DNA from: Bacteroidales bacterium
GTDB lineage: Bacteria > Bacteroidota > Bacteroidia > Bacteroidales > F082
Direction of reading: 5' to 3'
NCBI GenBank assembly: GCA_029983675.1
Contig: JASBYY010000021.1
Span: forward strand, 1 to 45,801
Length of the DNA stretch: 45,801 nt
Below the pieces are notes generated by a model, which was given only the letters and a program-made list of their open reading frames with translations, was not told the DNA's origin and did not search any database. The translations under genes and the position numbers were made by a program. This document shows, one piece after another, positions 16,930 to 27,000 of this stretch; within the stretch, counting starts at the first letter, position 1, and every line of letters starts with the position of its first letter.

Positions 16930-17520
16930 ATGGCAAAGAAAGAATCAACATTAGTAAATATGCTCGTCAGCCTGTTGGTCATCACGGCTGTGTCGGGCGG
17001 CGTGCTGGGTTTGGTTTATGGCATGACCAAAGACAGCATAGCACAAGTGGAGCAAAAAAAGAATGAAAAAGCCATTGCCGAAGTGTTGAACACCGGCGTT
17101 GTAATCGCCTCGTTCGACATCGACACCATTGATGGCTTGGTTTACAATCTGGCATACGACAACAGCAACCAGCTGATCGGTGCTGCCATCAAGACTTTTT
17201 CCGGCAAGGGCTTTGGCGGCAAGATCGAGCTGATGGTCGGCGTTTTGGAAAACGGCACTATTAATAAGGTGTCGGTTTTGTCGCAAAGCGAGACTCCCGG
17301 TTTGGGTGCCAATATGACGAACGAATCCTTTAAAGGACAGTTTTCGGGCCAACACCCTAACGATTTCAAACTGCAAGTCAAGAAAGACGGCGGCGATGTT
17401 GACGCCATTACGGCGGCCACCATCACTTCGCGTGCCTTTTCCGAAGCCGTAAAAACAGCCTGCGATGGCTTTGAAGCCCACAAAAGTCAATTTTTGAAAG
17501 GAGGGAACAGCTATGAATAA
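16930..17520 (+). CDS. rnfG: Rnf complex subunit G (periplasmic flavoprotein)
   Basis: A 196-residue protein with an N-terminal membrane helix (about residues 9-30) and an FMN-binding domain on the outer face. GFGGKIELMVGVLENG (about 95-110) and SQSETPGLGANM (about 118-129) are family signatures. The flavinylation motif reads DAITAATITS, placing the FMN acceptor at T164. It is the electron carrier between RnfD and the membrane core. Its end overlaps rnfE by 8 nt. Confidence 0.96.
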   Translation: MAKKESTLVNMLVSLLVITAVSGGVLGLVYGMTKDSIAQVEQKKNEKAIAEVLNTGVVIASFDIDTIDGLVYNLAYDNSNQLIGAAIKTFSGKGFGGKIELMVGVLENGTINKVSVLSQSETPGLGANMTNESFKGQFSGQHPNDFKLQVKKDGGDVDAITAATITSRAFSEAVKTACDGFEAHKSQFLKGGNSYE

Positions 17521-18106
17521 CAATCTGAAAACATTTACCAAAGGTTTCATCAAGGAAAACCCGATCTTGGTGCTGCTCCTCGGCTGCTGCCCTACATTGG
17601 CAACAACCACAAGCGCTATCAACGGCATGTCGATGGGTTTAGCCACCACTTTCGTTCTCATCATGTCGAACCTGAGCATTTCGCTGCTGAAGAATTTCAT
17701 CCCCGACAAAGTGCGCATTCCCTGCTTCATTGTGGTCATCGCATCGTTTGTGACCGTGGTGCAGCTTGTGATGCAGGCTTACGTGCCCGACATCTACGAG
17801 ACCCTCGGATTGTTCATTCCGCTGATTGTGGTGAACTGCATCGTGCTGGGTCGCGCCGAAGCCTTCGCTTCAAAAAATTCCGTATGGCCTTCCATTCTTG
17901 ACGGAGCCGGCATGGGTCTTGGCTTCACCGCTTCGCTGACCGTGTTGGGCTGCTTGCGCGAGATTCTCGGCAGCGGTTCCATCTTCGGATGGCGCTTCCT
18001 GCCCGAAGACACCGACACCATTTTGGTGTTCGTCCTCGCCCCCGGTGCCTTCATTGCGCTGGGCTACGTTATCGCAATTGTCAACCATCTCAAGAAATCC
18101 AAATAA
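17513..18106 (+). CDS. rnfE: Rnf complex subunit E
   Basis: A 197-residue six-helix membrane subunit of the RnfA/RnfE (NqrD/NqrE) family. Typical elements are the early NPILVLLLGCCPTLATTT (about residues 16-33, with the conserved Cys) and NCIVLGRAEAFASKN (about 104-118). It pairs with RnfA to form the membrane core that binds an iron-sulfur cluster and moves ions. The ATG lies inside the end of rnfG; GGAGGG stands a few bases upstream (17501-17506), a rare clear Shine-Dalgarno in this window. Confidence 0.96.
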   Translation: MNNNLKTFTKGFIKENPILVLLLGCCPTLATTTSAINGMSMGLATTFVLIMSNLSISLLKNFIPDKVRIPCFIVVIASFVTVVQLVMQAYVPDIYETLGLFIPLIVVNCIVLGRAEAFASKNSVWPSILDGAGMGLGFTASLTVLGCLREILGSGSIFGWRFLPEDTDTILVFVLAPGAFIALGYVIAIVNHLKKSK

Positions 18107-18115
18107 CCGACGACT

Positions 18116-18715
18116 ATGAAGTACATCATCATCATCCTATCGACGATATTGGTCAATAATGTGATCTTTGCCCAGTTTTTGGGCATCTGTCCTTTCATAG
18201 GCACATCAAAGAAAACTTCAACGGCTATCGGCATGGGTGCTGCCGTTATTTTCGTGATGACCTTGGCAACCCTGGTCACATGGCTCACGCAATACTACAT
18301 CCTCAAGCCTTTGAAAATAGAGTTCCTGCAAACCATCGCCTTTATTTTGATTATTGCCGCTTTGGTGCAGATGGTTGAAATCATCCTGAAGAAGATCAGC
18401 CCTTCACTTTACACGGCTTTAGGCGTGTTTCTGCCCCTGATTACCACCAACTGCGCCGTGCTGGGTGTCGCCATCACCGTAGTGACCAAGGAGTTCAGCT
18501 ATGGCGGAGCGAGCCGCATCCTAAACCTTGGCGAATCGGTGGTCTATGCCGCCGGCACAGCATTTGGTTTTGCCCTAGCACTGATCATCTTCGCCGGCAT
18601 CCGCGAACACATCGAGCTGATGGAAGCTCCTAAAGGCATGCGCGGCGTTCCGATTGCCCTCATCACGGCAGGTATCCTTGCACTGGCTTTCATGGGATTC
18701 ACGGGAATTGTTTAA
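18116..18715 (+). CDS. rnfA: Rnf complex subunit A
   Basis: A 199-residue six-helix membrane subunit homologous to RnfE and NqrE. It has the conserved start with NNVIFAQFLGICPFIGTSKK (about residues 13-32, with the cluster-ligand Cys) and TNCAVLGVAI (about 118-127). It is the last gene of the operon, 9 nt after rnfE, and is followed by a strong terminator. All six subunits are present and intact, so a working ferredoxin:NAD+ oxidoreductase is expected. Confidence 0.97.
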   Translation: MKYIIIILSTILVNNVIFAQFLGICPFIGTSKKTSTAIGMGAAVIFVMTLATLVTWLTQYYILKPLKIEFLQTIAFILIIAALVQMVEIILKKISPSLYTALGVFLPLITTNCAVLGVAITVVTKEFSYGGASRILNLGESVVYAAGTAFGFALALIIFAGIREHIELMEAPKGMRGVPIALITAGILALAFMGFTGIV

Positions 18716-18769
18716 TACAACAAAGCCATCGTTTCTTCTCAAAAGAATGATGGATCGGATCCTACCCAC

Positions 18770-18793
18770 AAAGCGGCTTCGGCCGCTTTTTTT
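18770..18793 (+). terminator. Intrinsic terminator of the rnf operon
   Basis: AAAGCGGC (18770-18777), a TTCG tetraloop and GCCGCTTT (18782-18789) form a perfect 8-bp stem that runs into a seven-T tract. It lies 55 bp past the rnfA stop. Confidence 0.9.
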
Positions 18794-18871
18794 ATGGAGC
18801 AAGCGGATGTTTTTTCTACATTTTTGCACATTTTTTCCAAAATAAATGCTTTTCATTCAAAGAATTATACA

Positions 18872-18879
18872 TAACTTTG
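18872..18879 (+). promoter_or_regulatory. -7 promoter box of the first C25 peptidase gene
   Basis: TAACTTTG fits TAnnTTTG exactly, 85 bp upstream of the ATG at 18964. The longer open frame begins inside this box at 18877, so it cannot be the translated start. Confidence 0.65.
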
Positions 18880-18963
18880 ACCCCGACAAGCCGGCTCACG
18901 CCTTTTGCTTCTCTCACGAAAAATCAACAAACAAGTGTCAACAAACAACATAAATGCAATCAT

Positions 18964-21900
18964 ATGAATTACCGCTACAAACTTCTCTTTGCAGCCATGT
19001 TGCTGCTCCTTTTCCCCCTAACCCATCAAGCTCAAACCCGACATTTCAAGTTTGAGGATTCCGCCGTATCAGAGGGATTTACAACAACAGGCAACAGCCG
19101 TTCGGGCTTTAAGGTACACTATGCCGTCAAGCAGATGCAGCTTGTGACCGTCACCGACAACGGCTACACCGGCGAGCACATACAGTACGGCAAAGGGATA
19201 TTCCTTCCCGCTAATGCCGGCCAACCCGACATTCCTTCCGAGAGTCGTTTTGTCGCCATCCCGAATGGAGCTACCGTAAACGCCACACTGAAGAATTGTA
19301 AGAAACAGATCATTCAAAATGTCGATTTAATGGCTGCCGCTCCCATTCCGAGCGATACCGACAACCGCCCTGCTACCTATGAAAAGGATCCCTTTATTTA
19401 TGAAAAGGACGCCTTTTTTCCCGCCCATCCCGTAAACGTTTCGGAAGTGCTGAATTTTAGAGGCGTACAAGTTGTCGCACTCACGATCACTCCTTATCAG
19501 TACAATCCTGTGACAAGAGAGCTGATTGTTTATTACGACATGGACATTGCCTTGGATTATGAGGGTGGCAATGGGGAGTATGGAGAAGGCCGCTTGCGTT
19601 CCCCTTTCTTCGACCCTATTCTCCAGAATGCGCTCTGCAACTATGACCAGCTACCCGTCGTCGATTACGAAGCCCGTGTCAGAGAGCGCAGCAACCGTGA
19701 CACCGGATGTGAGTATTTAATCGTCATTCCGAACAACGAGGGTTTTCGTGCGCCTGCACAGATGCTTGCCGACTTCCGCAACCGACAGGGCATCATGACC
19801 GAAGTGAAAAGCCTGAGTGAAATGGGCTGCACAAACACCAACGAATTGAAGACGTATTTCCATAATGCGTATAATACCTGGAACATGCCTCCCGTCTCCG
19901 TTCTCCTGTTTGGAGACCACAACACCAACATGGCAAACGGCATTCCCGCCGAAATCATTTCCCACCCTACGGAAGGGACTTGCATCACCGACAACCAATA
20001 TTCCGATTGCACAGGCGATTACCTCCCCGACATCTGTTTCTGCCGTTTGGTGGCTGCAAATCCGACGGAAGCACAAATGATGGTGAACAAAACTCTGGAC
20101 TACGAATACAACCACCCCAACATGAACGCCGGCACCTATCAGAACCCCATCACGGCATTAGGATGGCAGACCGAGCGCTGGTTCCAAATCTGCTCCGAAG
20201 TAGTGGGCGGTTACTGGAGAAACCAAGGGAAGACCCCTGTTCGTATTAATGCCATTTATCTCGGTTCTCCAGGCAACATTTGGTCGTCCAACCAAAACAC
20301 ATACATGGTAACCAATTACTTTGGCCCCGGAGGCAGAGGTTATATTCCTGCCACGCCTGCCGAATTGGGAGGATGGACCGGAGGCATTGCCCAGCAAGTC
20401 GTCACGGCGGTCAACGACGGAGCTTTCATTCTTCAGCACAGGGACCACGGATACAACCAAGGCTGGGGAGAACCTGCCTTTAGCGTTAGCAACGTGTCGC
20501 AAATGAACAACACCGACAAGCTCACCTTTGTCATGACCATTAACTGCCAGACCGGCAACTTCAACTACGGCGGAAATTGTCTCGTGGAAGCCTTCATGCG
20601 CAGGACTTATAATAATAAAGGCGCCGGTGCGGTTGGATGTGTCGGCCCTACCCAAACTTCATTCTCCTTTGTCAACGATGCCTTTGTGTGGGGCATGTAC
20701 GACCTGTTCGATCCGAACTTCATGCCCGACTACGGTCCGTATGCCGGTAATAGCGGCAACTGGATGCCTGCCTTTGGCAATGTTGCAGGGAAGTACTTCC
20801 TCGCCCAGTCAAGCTGGCCGTATAATTCCGGAAGCAAATACATCACCTATCAGATGTTCACGGCGCACTGCGACGCTTTCCTGCGTTTATACACCAAAGT
20901 CCCGCAAACGATGAACGTCACACATACGAATGAAATCCTTCCGACCGACACGCACATCCAGGTCACAGCACCTGCCGGTTCCACTATAGCACTCACTGTC
21001 GGCAGCAACATCATTGCCGTTGCCACTGCCACAGGAAGCAGCCAGAACATCAGTTTTGCCCAGCAGGAACCCGGTGCCAATATCCGCATTGTGGTCACCA
21101 AGCAAGACTATCTGCGTTATGAAGATGATATCGAGGTGCTGAGTACCGCCGTTCTCAACGTCACGCAACACACTGTCAACGACCAGAACCATAATGGCGT
21201 GCTTGAATACGGAGAGTCGGCCACTTTCGACTTTTCCATCAAGAACGTTGGCGGTCTTGCTTCTACAGCCGGCACTGCCACACTCACCACGCTCAGTTCG
21301 CAGCATGTCACCATCACCAATGGCACGGCAAGTGTCCAAGCATTGAATCCGAGCCAATCCATCACATTGAATGAAGTCTTTCACATCCAAGTGTCAAGCT
21401 CCATCCCCGACAATTTCAAGCTATCGTTCAACCTACACCTATCATGTGGCGATATGTCGTGGGACTATCCGTTCATGGTATTGGTACGTGCTCCGAAGTT
21501 TGTCATCGGCAGCAGCATGACAATTGTTGATAACGGAAACGGGAACGGCCGATTAGACCCGGGAGAAACCGCTCAGGTCACCCTCAACTATTCCAACCGC
21601 GGCGGCAGCCCCTCAGGTAGCACGGCCGCCACGCTAAGCAGTGCATCTTCGCACCTCACCATCAGCAATCCAACCATTAATGCCAATACGGTTGCAGCTG
21701 GAGAAACAGTACAATTGCATTACAGCATCAGTGTTTCGGGCGCCACACCTATCGGCGAAAATATTGTCATGGCGCTCAATGTCGTTTCGGGAGCCTACAC
21801 AGGCAACCAAAGTTTTGTTCACCGTGTCGGCCTCGATTTCGAAGGCTTCGAATCGGGCGATTTGCTCAGCTACGAATGGGAAAATGACGAAGACCATCCA

Positions 21901-23745
21901 TGGACCATTGTGAACACCGATCCCTACGAGGGCACCTACTGCTTAAAATCAGGGAACATATCGCACGGTATGACCAGCAAGATAAGCCTAACCCTCGAAG
22001 TGGAGAATAGCAACGATGAAATCCGTTTTTTCAAAAAGACCTCTTCACAAGCCAACAAAGACAAGATCGTGTTTTACGTTGACAATGTGGAAAAAGGCAA
22101 CTGGTCGGGCAATACCAATTGGAGTGAGTTTTCTGTCAATGTGACCTCCGGCCAACACACTTTCACCTGGGCATACGAAAAAGACAACACCATCAATTCC
22201 GGTGCCGATTGTGCATGGATTGATAACATTTTGCTGCCTGTGCGCCACATTGAGTTTTCCTGTCATGCCGGTGCAGATATCGACATCTGCAAGAACGACA
22301 TTGCGCATCTTCAAGGCAATGCTTCGGGTTTCGAAACGCTCAACTGGACTTCTGCCGGCGATGGCACCTTCGACAACAGTCACAGCCTAACCGCCAACTA
22401 CACGCCAGGAACACAGGATATTGCCAACGGTCATGTCACACTAACCCTATCTATTACCGATGCCGGCAATAACACCCTGACGGATGATGTCGTGGTAAGG
22501 CTGCACGACAATGTCAGCATCGAGATGAATCCAACAGCTGAAATTTGTTTCGATGGCATCTACAACACTGAGGCTACTGTTTCCGAAGGCGACATGATGA
22601 CATGGTCCACTACTGGCGACGGCAGCTTTGCAAACCCCAACATGCTTCAAACCGAATACACGCCTGGCGCCCAAGACATTGCCAACGGCAGTGTCACGCT
22701 GACCCTATCGGCCGCATCGCCCTACGGATGCGGAAACGCCTCCGCCTCGATCACGCTGACCATTCATGCCTTGCAACAAAGCGAATTCGACGCCCAATCG
22801 TGCGGCACCTATGTTTGGAATGGACAGGAATACGCTGCATCGGGCGACTATGAACAGACCTTGCCAAGCGTCTTTGGCTGTGACTCCATCGTCACCTTGC
22901 ACCTGACCATAATAGATTCGTATGCCATAAATATTGATGAACAAGCCTGCGACAGCTACCAGTGGAACGGCAACACCTACACCCAGTCGGGAGTCTATAC
23001 CGGGACGTTCACATCGGTGAACGGATGCGACTCTGTCGTCACCCTGAACCTGACTGTTTTCCCCTCTTTTGCCGTTGAGCTGACCCAACAGGCTTGTGAC
23101 AGCTACGAGTGGAATGGCAACACCTACACCCAATCGGGTGTTTATTCCAACACATTTGCCTCGGTCAACGGCTGCGACTCCGTCGTCACCCTGAACCTGA
23201 CCATTGAGAGTGTCGCCGACATGCCAGCCATTGAAGGAGAAACCGAATTTGACGTGTATTACTCGCCTTCCGGTAGCTTCTCGATTCCGAAATATATCAG
23301 TGCAACCAGCTACGAATGGACACTCATTCCTGCCGAAGCCGGCACATTGGTTCCTGACCAAAATAGTGTCACCATTAATTGGAGCACGACCTTTATAGGC
23401 GACGTAACATTGAAGTTAGTGATCCACAACGATTGCGGCGAAGGAGAGACCACACTCGGCATCAAGGTGAAAAACTCAACATCGGTAAACGAACACCATC
23501 TGGATGTCAGCCTTTTCCCCAACCCCGCAGACGACATGATCACCATCAGCATTGCCAATCCCATCGACAAAATAAGGATTGAGATCTACAACCTATTGGG
23601 TGAGTGCATGTTATCGCAAAATGCAGAAGGTAACGGGGAAAGCATGAAAATCCAAGTGGGAATTGCCGATCTTCCCCCTGGTTCCTACCTGATGAACCTC
23701 ATGTCGGACAAAGCCAATTGTGTCAGAAGCTTCATTGTAAAATAA
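18964..23745 (+). CDS. Secreted gingipain-family (C25) cysteine peptidase with T9SS sorting domain
   Basis: A protein of 1593 residues from the ATG at 18964. Order of parts: signal peptide (1-24, ending LTHQAQ); C25-type propeptide (about 25-240); peptidase domain (about 245-635) with the catalytic pair H495 in RDHG and C528 in INCQTG; two domains with calcium-binding-like NGNGRLDPGE or NHNGVLEYGE openings (about 735-955); a jelly-roll domain (about 958-1090) ending SGADCAWIDNI; two GDGTF/TPGxQDIANG repeats; three 49-residue repeats (1271-1417) with two cysteines each; and a sorting domain (about 1509-1593, LFPNPADD to SFIVK). It should cross the outer membrane by T9SS and be processed by PorU. 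Its paralogue lies at 29392-34242. Substrate specificity is unknown. Confidence 0.93.
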   Translation: MNYRYKLLFAAMLLLLFPLTHQAQTRHFKFEDSAVSEGFTTTGNSRSGFKVHYAVKQMQLVTVTDNGYTGEHIQYGKGIFLPANAGQPDIPSESRFVAIPNGATVNATLKNCKKQIIQNVDLMAAAPIPSDTDNRPATYEKDPFIYEKDAFFPAHPVNVSEVLNFRGVQVVALTITPYQYNPVTRELIVYYDMDIALDYEGGNGEYGEGRLRSPFFDPILQNALCNYDQLPVVDYEARVRERSNRDTGCEYLIVIPNNEGFRAPAQMLADFRNRQGIMTEVKSLSEMGCTNTNELKTYFHNAYNTWNMPPVSVLLFGDHNTNMANGIPAEIISHPTEGTCITDNQYSDCTGDYLPDICFCRLVAANPTEAQMMVNKTLDYEYNHPNMNAGTYQNPITALGWQTERWFQICSEVVGGYWRNQGKTPVRINAIYLGSPGNIWSSNQNTYMVTNYFGPGGRGYIPATPAELGGWTGGIAQQVVTAVNDGAFILQHRDHGYNQGWGEPAFSVSNVSQMNNTDKLTFVMTINCQTGNFNYGGNCLVEAFMRRTYNNKGAGAVGCVGPTQTSFSFVNDAFVWGMYDLFDPNFMPDYGPYAGNSGNWMPAFGNVAGKYFLAQSSWPYNSGSKYITYQMFTAHCDAFLRLYTKVPQTMNVTHTNEILPTDTHIQVTAPAGSTIALTVGSNIIAVATATGSSQNISFAQQEPGANIRIVVTKQDYLRYEDDIEVLSTAVLNVTQHTVNDQNHNGVLEYGESATFDFSIKNVGGLASTAGTATLTTLSSQHVTITNGTASVQALNPSQSITLNEVFHIQVSSSIPDNFKLSFNLHLSCGDMSWDYPFMVLVRAPKFVIGSSMTIVDNGNGNGRLDPGETAQVTLNYSNRGGSPSGSTAATLSSASSHLTISNPTINANTVAAGETVQLHYSISVSGATPIGENIVMALNVVSGAYTGNQSFVHRVGLDFEGFESGDLLSYEWENDEDHPWTIVNTDPYEGTYCLKSGNISHGMTSKISLTLEVENSNDEIRFFKKTSSQANKDKIVFYVDNVEKGNWSGNTNWSEFSVNVTSGQHTFTWAYEKDNTINSGADCAWIDNILLPVRHIEFSCHAGADIDICKNDIAHLQGNASGFETLNWTSAGDGTFDNSHSLTANYTPGTQDIANGHVTLTLSITDAGNNTLTDDVVVRLHDNVSIEMNPTAEICFDGIYNTEATVSEGDMMTWSTTGDGSFANPNMLQTEYTPGAQDIANGSVTLTLSAASPYGCGNASASITLTIHALQQSEFDAQSCGTYVWNGQEYAASGDYEQTLPSVFGCDSIVTLHLTIIDSYAINIDEQACDSYQWNGNTYTQSGVYTGTFTSVNGCDSVVTLNLTVFPSFAVELTQQACDSYEWNGNTYTQSGVYSNTFASVNGCDSVVTLNLTIESVADMPAIEGETEFDVYYSPSGSFSIPKYISATSYEWTLIPAEAGTLVPDQNSVTINWSTTFIGDVTLKLVIHNDCGEGETTLGIKVKNSTSVNEHHLDVSLFPNPADDMITISIANPIDKIRIEIYNLLGECMLSQNAEGNGESMKIQVGIADLPPGSYLMNLMSDKANCVRSFIVK
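22774..23214 (+). repeat. Three tandem 147-bp in-frame repeats
   Basis: Units start at 22774, 22921 and 23068 and each encodes 49 residues with the pattern C-(D/G)-x-Y-x-WNG, then SGxY, then GCDSxVTLxLT. The second and third units are very alike in DNA as well as protein, pointing to recent duplication. The two cysteines per unit, about 26 residues apart, may form a disulfide. Related units occur in the next gene. Confidence 0.85.
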
Positions 23746-23764
23746 CGCTTTGCGCCAATAGGCC

Positions 23765-23800
23765 AAAACAGGAGAAGCCTTGCGACTTCTCCTGTTTTTT
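23765..23800 (+). terminator. Intrinsic terminator after the first C25 gene
   Basis: AAAACAGGAGAAG (23765-23777) pairs perfectly with CTTCTCCTGTTTT (23786-23798) around an 8-nt loop, followed by a T-run. The stop codon is 20 bp upstream. Confidence 0.9.
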
Positions 23801-23889
23801 GACAATAGTTGTCTTCAATGAAAAAACCTACACGATGCATGAAAAAATGAAAGTTCAATTTGGAAAGTTATAAAAGCGGTGGAAAAATA

Positions 23890-23913
23890 ATCCCGCCGCT
23901 GCGGCGGGATTTT
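23890..23913. repeat. GC-rich perfect palindrome upstream of the adhesin gene
   Basis: ATCCCGCCGC and GCGGCGGGAT face each other around one central T (23890-23910), followed by TTT. It ends 12 bp before the -7 box of the adhesin gene and so overlies its -33 region. It may be a second terminator for the gene before it or a protein-binding site for the gene after it. Confidence 0.7.
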
Positions 23914-23924
23914 GAAAAAATGTC

Positions 23925-23932
23925 TATATTTG
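23925..23932 (+). promoter_or_regulatory. -7 promoter box of the adhesin gene
   Basis: TATATTTG matches TAnnTTTG; the ATG at 24020 lies 87 bp downstream. No good -33 box is visible because the GC-rich palindrome occupies that place. Confidence 0.55.
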
Positions 23933-24019
23933 GCGGCAAATAGTATTAATGCGGCATCAGAATACATTTAACACTTTATATTTCAATATTGTAAAATAAA
24001 AAAAACACAACGATAAGTC

Positions 24020-27000
24020 ATGAAAAAGTTCACGAAAATCGCATGGATTGCCATGTTGCTGCTTGTTATGCCAATGAAGCAGTTCGCGCAAGAAAGAAGC
24101 CAAATTAGAGATTATGAAGGCGGATTCCTTTTCAACATGTTCGAAATCGAAACCGTGGAAGAGCGCATTCAGTTAGCCTCGGCTCTTGCCACAAGCGACA
24201 TCTGGATTTGCAACCCAACCGACAATCCCGGAGAACTATTCATTAGACCTAACGGCTACAATAAGGACATCCCGATTTATGCTGAATTTGATTATCTCAG
24301 GATGACGCTAAAGGAAGAATACGGAGAAGTTTCTGCTTTACCCAAAGAAGAGTTTGCCGAGATTTTCAACTCATGGGCACAAAATATCAGTATTGATTAC
24401 TATAACTTCCTAATTTCTGATCAAGTTGGTGACCGTGCCAATCACTGCATGGATGCAGAACCTTTTTGTACCAGCGATGTTTATAACTTTCCTGCCATCA
24501 ACAGTGGTTACTCTTGGTCTGGCCCTAACTACGGATGCTTAGGTTCATCTCCAACAATGAAACACTCTTTCTGGTACTATATGAGAATCGGCCAGGCGGG
24601 CAACATCACCATCAAGATAGAAGCAAGCTTTGATGTCGATTTTGCGATGTGGGGACCTTTCAACGACCAAACAGCACCTTGCCCAACGCAAGCAGGTCAA
24701 GCGGGATTGCTGACGGCAAACTGTTCAAACTGTCCAAACAACACATTATCCCCCAATTTCTATCCTTCAGGAAACTTACACGACTGCAGTTTTGATGCCG
24801 CTCATTATGAATATGCGCACGTCGTAAACGGACAGGTTGGACAATATTACATCTTGTTGATTACAAATTACAGCGGTAGCAGCGGCAACATTACCTTCCA
24901 AAAATACGCTGGAAACGGTGAAACCGACTGTGGCATCATGCCTCCTTTAGTTTCGAGCGACAGCCCGCTTTGCGTAGGAGAAACGCTTCACTTAACAGCC
25001 AATGGTCAAGCAGGTGCCTCTTATAGTTGGACAGGACCGGGCGGATGGACCTCCAATGTACAAAATCCAACTCGATCCAATTGCACCATGGCCATGGCAG
25101 GTACTTATACCTGCACTATTTCATTAGGTAGTCAAACAAATAGCGCCACTACTGAAGTTGCCATTCTTCCCAAGCCCACAGCCAACTTCACAGCGTCTTC
25201 GGTATGTAAAGGCTCTCCCACCCAATTTACCAGCACCTCCACCACCAATCCACCCAACCAAACAATAACGAGTTACCAATGGAATTTTGGAGATGGAGCC
25301 ACTGGAACGGGTCCCAGTGTCAACCACACCTATAGCAGTGCCGGCAGTTATCAAGCAAAACTTACTATAAGCACAGGAGGTCACTGTACCAGCCAAAAGA
25401 CACAGACGGTGACCGTTTACGACATGCCCAAAGCCAATGCCGGCCCCGATCAAAGCATCAACTATGGTGCTACGGCAACATTAAGCGGATCGGGAGGTAC
25501 AGGCTCTTTTAGCTATCACTGGGAGCCTGCCAACAAGGTGGTCAATCCAAATGCACAAACCACCCAAACCGTGGCTTTGACCCAAACCACCCAGTTCACC
25601 CTTACGGTTACCAGTGTGTCTGGCGGTTGCCAAGATACCGACCAAGTCACCGTTGCCATCAGTGGAACGGGAATGACTGCCAGCGCCAGTGCCGACAACA
25701 CCGTTTTGTGCCAAGGCGAATCCACTACGCTTCACGCCACCCCCGTAGGAGGCTCAGGAAACTACTCCTACTCATGGACTCCCACTACGGGACTGAGCAA
25801 TCCCACGGCACAACATCCAGTGGCAACACCGCCTGTCGGCAATACCACTTACACTTGCCATGTGAACGACAACGGATTGACAAGCCAAGATGTCAGTGTC
25901 AGCATTCAGGTACATCCCAATAAATCGACTGACATTTACGAGTCTTTCTGCGACAATGAAACCTTCTCGTTCTTCGGACAAAATCTTAACGAACCCGGCA
26001 CCTACCAGCACCTCCTCGAAACACAATTTGGCTGCGACAGCACCATCGTCCTTCATTTGAACGAAAACCCAACTTATCTCACACCCATTGCTGACAATTT
26101 CTGCGACGGAGACACCTATGAATGGTACGGGCAAACTTACAACCAATCGGGCGTTTACGAGCACACCCTGCAAACGATACTTGGCTGCGACTCGGTTATT
26201 CAATTGACACTTACCAAGTTACCGGTATCGCACAACAACATTACCGCCTCTATATGCCCGGGAGGCCAATACCCCTTCTTCGGCGAAATGCTTACCGAAG
26301 CCGGCACTTACACAGGCACTGCAACCAACCAATGGGGATGCGACAGTATCGTTGAGCTTACACTTAGCATTAACGACCACTACGAAACCGATTTCACCGT
26401 TAACCTTTGCGATGGCAGTTATACTTGGGCAGGAACCAATCTCGGCCCCCTTACCGAAAACGGCGAATATACCTTCACCTTCGAGAGCCAAGCCGGTTGC
26501 GACAGCATCGTCACCCTGCACCTTGCCTTCCACCCGGTACAGGATGGCCAATACAATGCGACCGCCTGCGATTCCTACACATGGAATGCTCCGCTTGGTG
26601 ACGGACAGACCTACACTGCATCAGGTGTTTATACTGTAAATAAAACAACAGAATGGGGTTGCAACTACCAGAATCATTTGGATTTGACCATCAACAACAG
26701 CACCCAAACCGACCTTTCGCTTACCGATTGCGACTATTACGTATGGAACGGCAACAACACCTACAACACATTTACCGACACCATCAAGTTCTCCGGCGAT
26801 TTCCACCATACTTTTAATACCATGCACGGTTGTGATAGTGTGGTTAACATCCACATGGACATGGAATACACGCCGACCTACGAACACATCTATGGCAACC
26901 GTTGGCCCATTGGCGGCAGCCTGACCCATATCTCCATTGAAGAGTACCAGATCAGAGGCTACCATCCGTTGGCCGAGTTCGACACACAATGGGAGCTTGA

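Noticed and set aside
18770..18793. The UUCG hairpin after rnfA as a riboswitch or small RNA
   Set aside because: It is a plain 8-bp stem with a T-tract right after the operon's last gene; a terminator explains it fully.
18877..18963. Upstream extension of the first C25 peptidase
   Set aside because: The extension begins inside the -7 box (18872-18879) and would bury the signal peptide behind 29 polar residues.
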